64,000 nt of DNA from assembly GCA_040219575.1 (NCBI GenBank), contig JAVJSD010000131.1:31890-95889 (forward strand). The letters run 5' to 3'. Both the position numbers and the translations under genes were made by a program. Positions 63,265 through 64,000 of this stretch are shown here, piece by piece. Position 1 is the first letter of the stretch; every line of letters begins with the position of its first letter. Below the pieces are notes generated by a model. The model was not told the origin of the DNA. It saw nothing but the letters and a program-made list of their open reading frames with translations, and ran no database searches. The stretch is from JAVJSD01 sp040219575 (GTDB taxonomy: Bacteria > Planctomycetota > Planctomycetia > Pirellulales > Pirellulaceae).

Positions 63265-63359
63265 TTGGTTACCTCCGAGGCGAATTGGATGGAAGGATCG
63301 CGATCACGAACTGGTGAACGCGCGGGCGTATGCCAGCCAAACCGTGGCCGATACCCGTC

Positions 63360-63671
63360 TCAAGCACTGTGATATCCACCGCAATGGGGTGAATCAAGCA
63401 GAAATTGGGGAGAATTCAGGGAAGACAAGCAGGTGTCAAGGTGCGTCGGCGTCGGCCGGAGAGAGGCCACCGCGTCGCCCAGCACGCCGACGGCGAAGCA
63501 GCCGGCCGGCAACTCCAGTCGCGTTTCGAGCCGCCGCCTACGATGATCGAAGTTGCGCCCGGTGAGCGAATCATCGCCGCCGAGAAAACACCACCGCACA
63601 CAGCGACCGATGCAATGGCAGGCGCCGACCACCGTCGGATCGAACACATCGCCACGTTTCGCACGAGCCAT
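63360..63671 (-). pseudogene. Truncated REP-associated tyrosine transposase (RAYT/IS200-like) relic
   Basis: 103 codons open with MARAKRGDVFDPTVVGACHC, then IGRCVRWCFLGGDDSLTGRN and FDHRRRRLETRLELPAGCF, the conserved N-terminus of a common planctomycete Y1-type transposase family that continues 'YAVMSNHxHxVL' (recollection). After GVLGDAVAS the sequence departs: the HUH motif NHxHxVL, the catalytic Tyr and about two thirds of the protein are missing. It is therefore a non-functional fragment. RAYT enzymes are known to move REP palindromes, which are abundant in this window. Confidence 0.7.
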
Positions 63672-63825
63672 TGGCCGACTTCCCCATCAAGTGGAACAAC
63701 GGCCGAAGATCCCGACGCCTGAACAGATGCCAAGGTATTTTCTGGCAGAATTTTCCGCTACGCTGCGCTCGACAGACCGCCGTCGGGGCGGTTGCTAATC
63801 CCTAACTTAAGGTGGCTGGCCCGGC

Positions 63826-63862
63826 TGGCCCCGTTTCCCCGCCCTGGCCCCGTTTCCCCGCC
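63826..63862. repeat. Two perfect 18-bp direct repeats
   Basis: TGGCCCCGTTTCCCCGCC at 63826-63843 and again at 63845-63862; partial copies of GTGGCTGGCCC flank them (63812-63822 and 63872-63882). Confidence 0.85.
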
Positions 63863-63890
63863 TCCACAGGAGTGGCTGGCCCCGTTAGGC

Positions 63891-64000
63891 GTGCCCCGAA
63901 GAGGACATAGAATCATCGACGAAGCCATCCTGGAATACACGTACTCGGGCGATCTCTCGGCCCTTGTAGCCGCTGTGAAGAAGAGCTGCCAGAAGATCAC
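63891..64000 (+). CDS. Possible 5' end of a gene running off the window
   Basis: An open frame from GTG at 63891 reads VPRRGHRIIDEAILEYTYSG and goes on to the edge as LSALVAAVKKSCQKI, with AGGAG 18 bases upstream, rather far for a binding site. The composition looks coding, but it is short and cut off. No family recognised. Confidence 0.25.
   Translation, partial: MPRRGHRIIDEAILEYTYSGDLSALVAAVKKSCQKI

Noticed and set aside
63416..63733. 105-codon minus-strand frame over the transposase relic
   Set aside because: Different frame from the recognisable transposase N-terminus; no motif.
63758..64000. 80-codon minus-strand frame at the edge
   Set aside because: Covers the direct repeats, has no recognisable features, and conflicts with a more coding-like plus-strand frame.

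Overview
The window looks like chromosome of a planctomycete, probably of the Pirellulales. It is GC-rich and carries several lineage hallmarks: PVC-type multi-haem and 'membrane-bound dehydrogenase' secreted proteins (46464-51019, 58308-61676), small membrane proteins with an N-terminal zinc ribbon or an N-terminal NPYQSP motif, an ECF sigma factor of the planctomycete 'TRWSLV' type, a C-terminal DPFG-repeat protein, and a Nif11-type peptide locus. This is an inference from gene content; no 16S rRNA gene is present.

Layout. 1-2.6 kb: end of an SMP-30-type lactonase gene, a secreted zinc metallopeptidase, two small phage-like genes and a tRNA-Lys(CTT). 2.8-5.1 kb: ECF sigma factor and class III aminotransferase as a pair. 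5.4-8.7 kb: two zinc-ribbon membrane proteins and a secreted PQQ-type beta-propeller. 8.9-13.0 kb: one 1339-residue helical protein of unknown function. 13.1-15.2 kb: pepT and a sugar isomerase-like gene. 15.5-19.1 kb: a fatty-acid synthesis operon in the order rpmF-fabD-fabG-acpP-fabF. 19.3-23.8 kb: an NPYQSP membrane protein, a VWA protein, a response regulator and an altronate-dehydratase-like enzyme.

23.9-39.6 kb: a Tad (tight adherence) pilus operon with two Flp-like pilins, a prepilin peptidase, three TadE/TadG-type proteins, CpaB, an FHA-TadA ATPase, TadB and TadC. It ends in a zinc-ribbon proline-rich membrane protein and a Ser/Thr kinase fused to a caspase-like domain lacking its His. 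Kinase and FHA domain together suggest phospho-control of the pilus motor. No secretin or TadZ is encoded here.

39.8-46.4 kb: a DUF1570-type protease-like protein, a secreted unknown, a degenerate GGDEF protein, csrA and a TPR protein. 46.4-51.0 kb: a penta-CXXCH PA14 cytochrome translationally overlapping a secreted propeller. 51.2-58.2 kb: a fatty-acid desaturase fused to a GNAT-like domain, an SH3-type protein, a PilZ protein and a transglutaminase/TPR protein. 58.3-61.7 kb: a PVC propeller-HEAT-cytochrome protein.

61.8-63.3 kb, the most striking locus: a tight three-gene operon on the minus strand with two Nif11-leader peptide precursors (77% identical leaders, unrelated hydrophobic cores both starting with Lys after Gly-Gly) followed by a tandem-GNAT acyltransferase. 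This is a minimal candidate lipopeptide/acylated RiPP system. A truncated REP-associated (RAYT-type) transposase relic lies just upstream, and the whole window is sprinkled with REP-like palindromes of at least two subfamilies: A, with 25-bp arms that match perfectly in two copies, starting GTAGCGGAAGTCG; and B, about 72 bp with a conserved middle. Other inverted-repeat families are also present.

Starts were chosen from ribosome-binding sites, signal peptides and family N-termini. All functions are inferred by reading the sequence without database searches.
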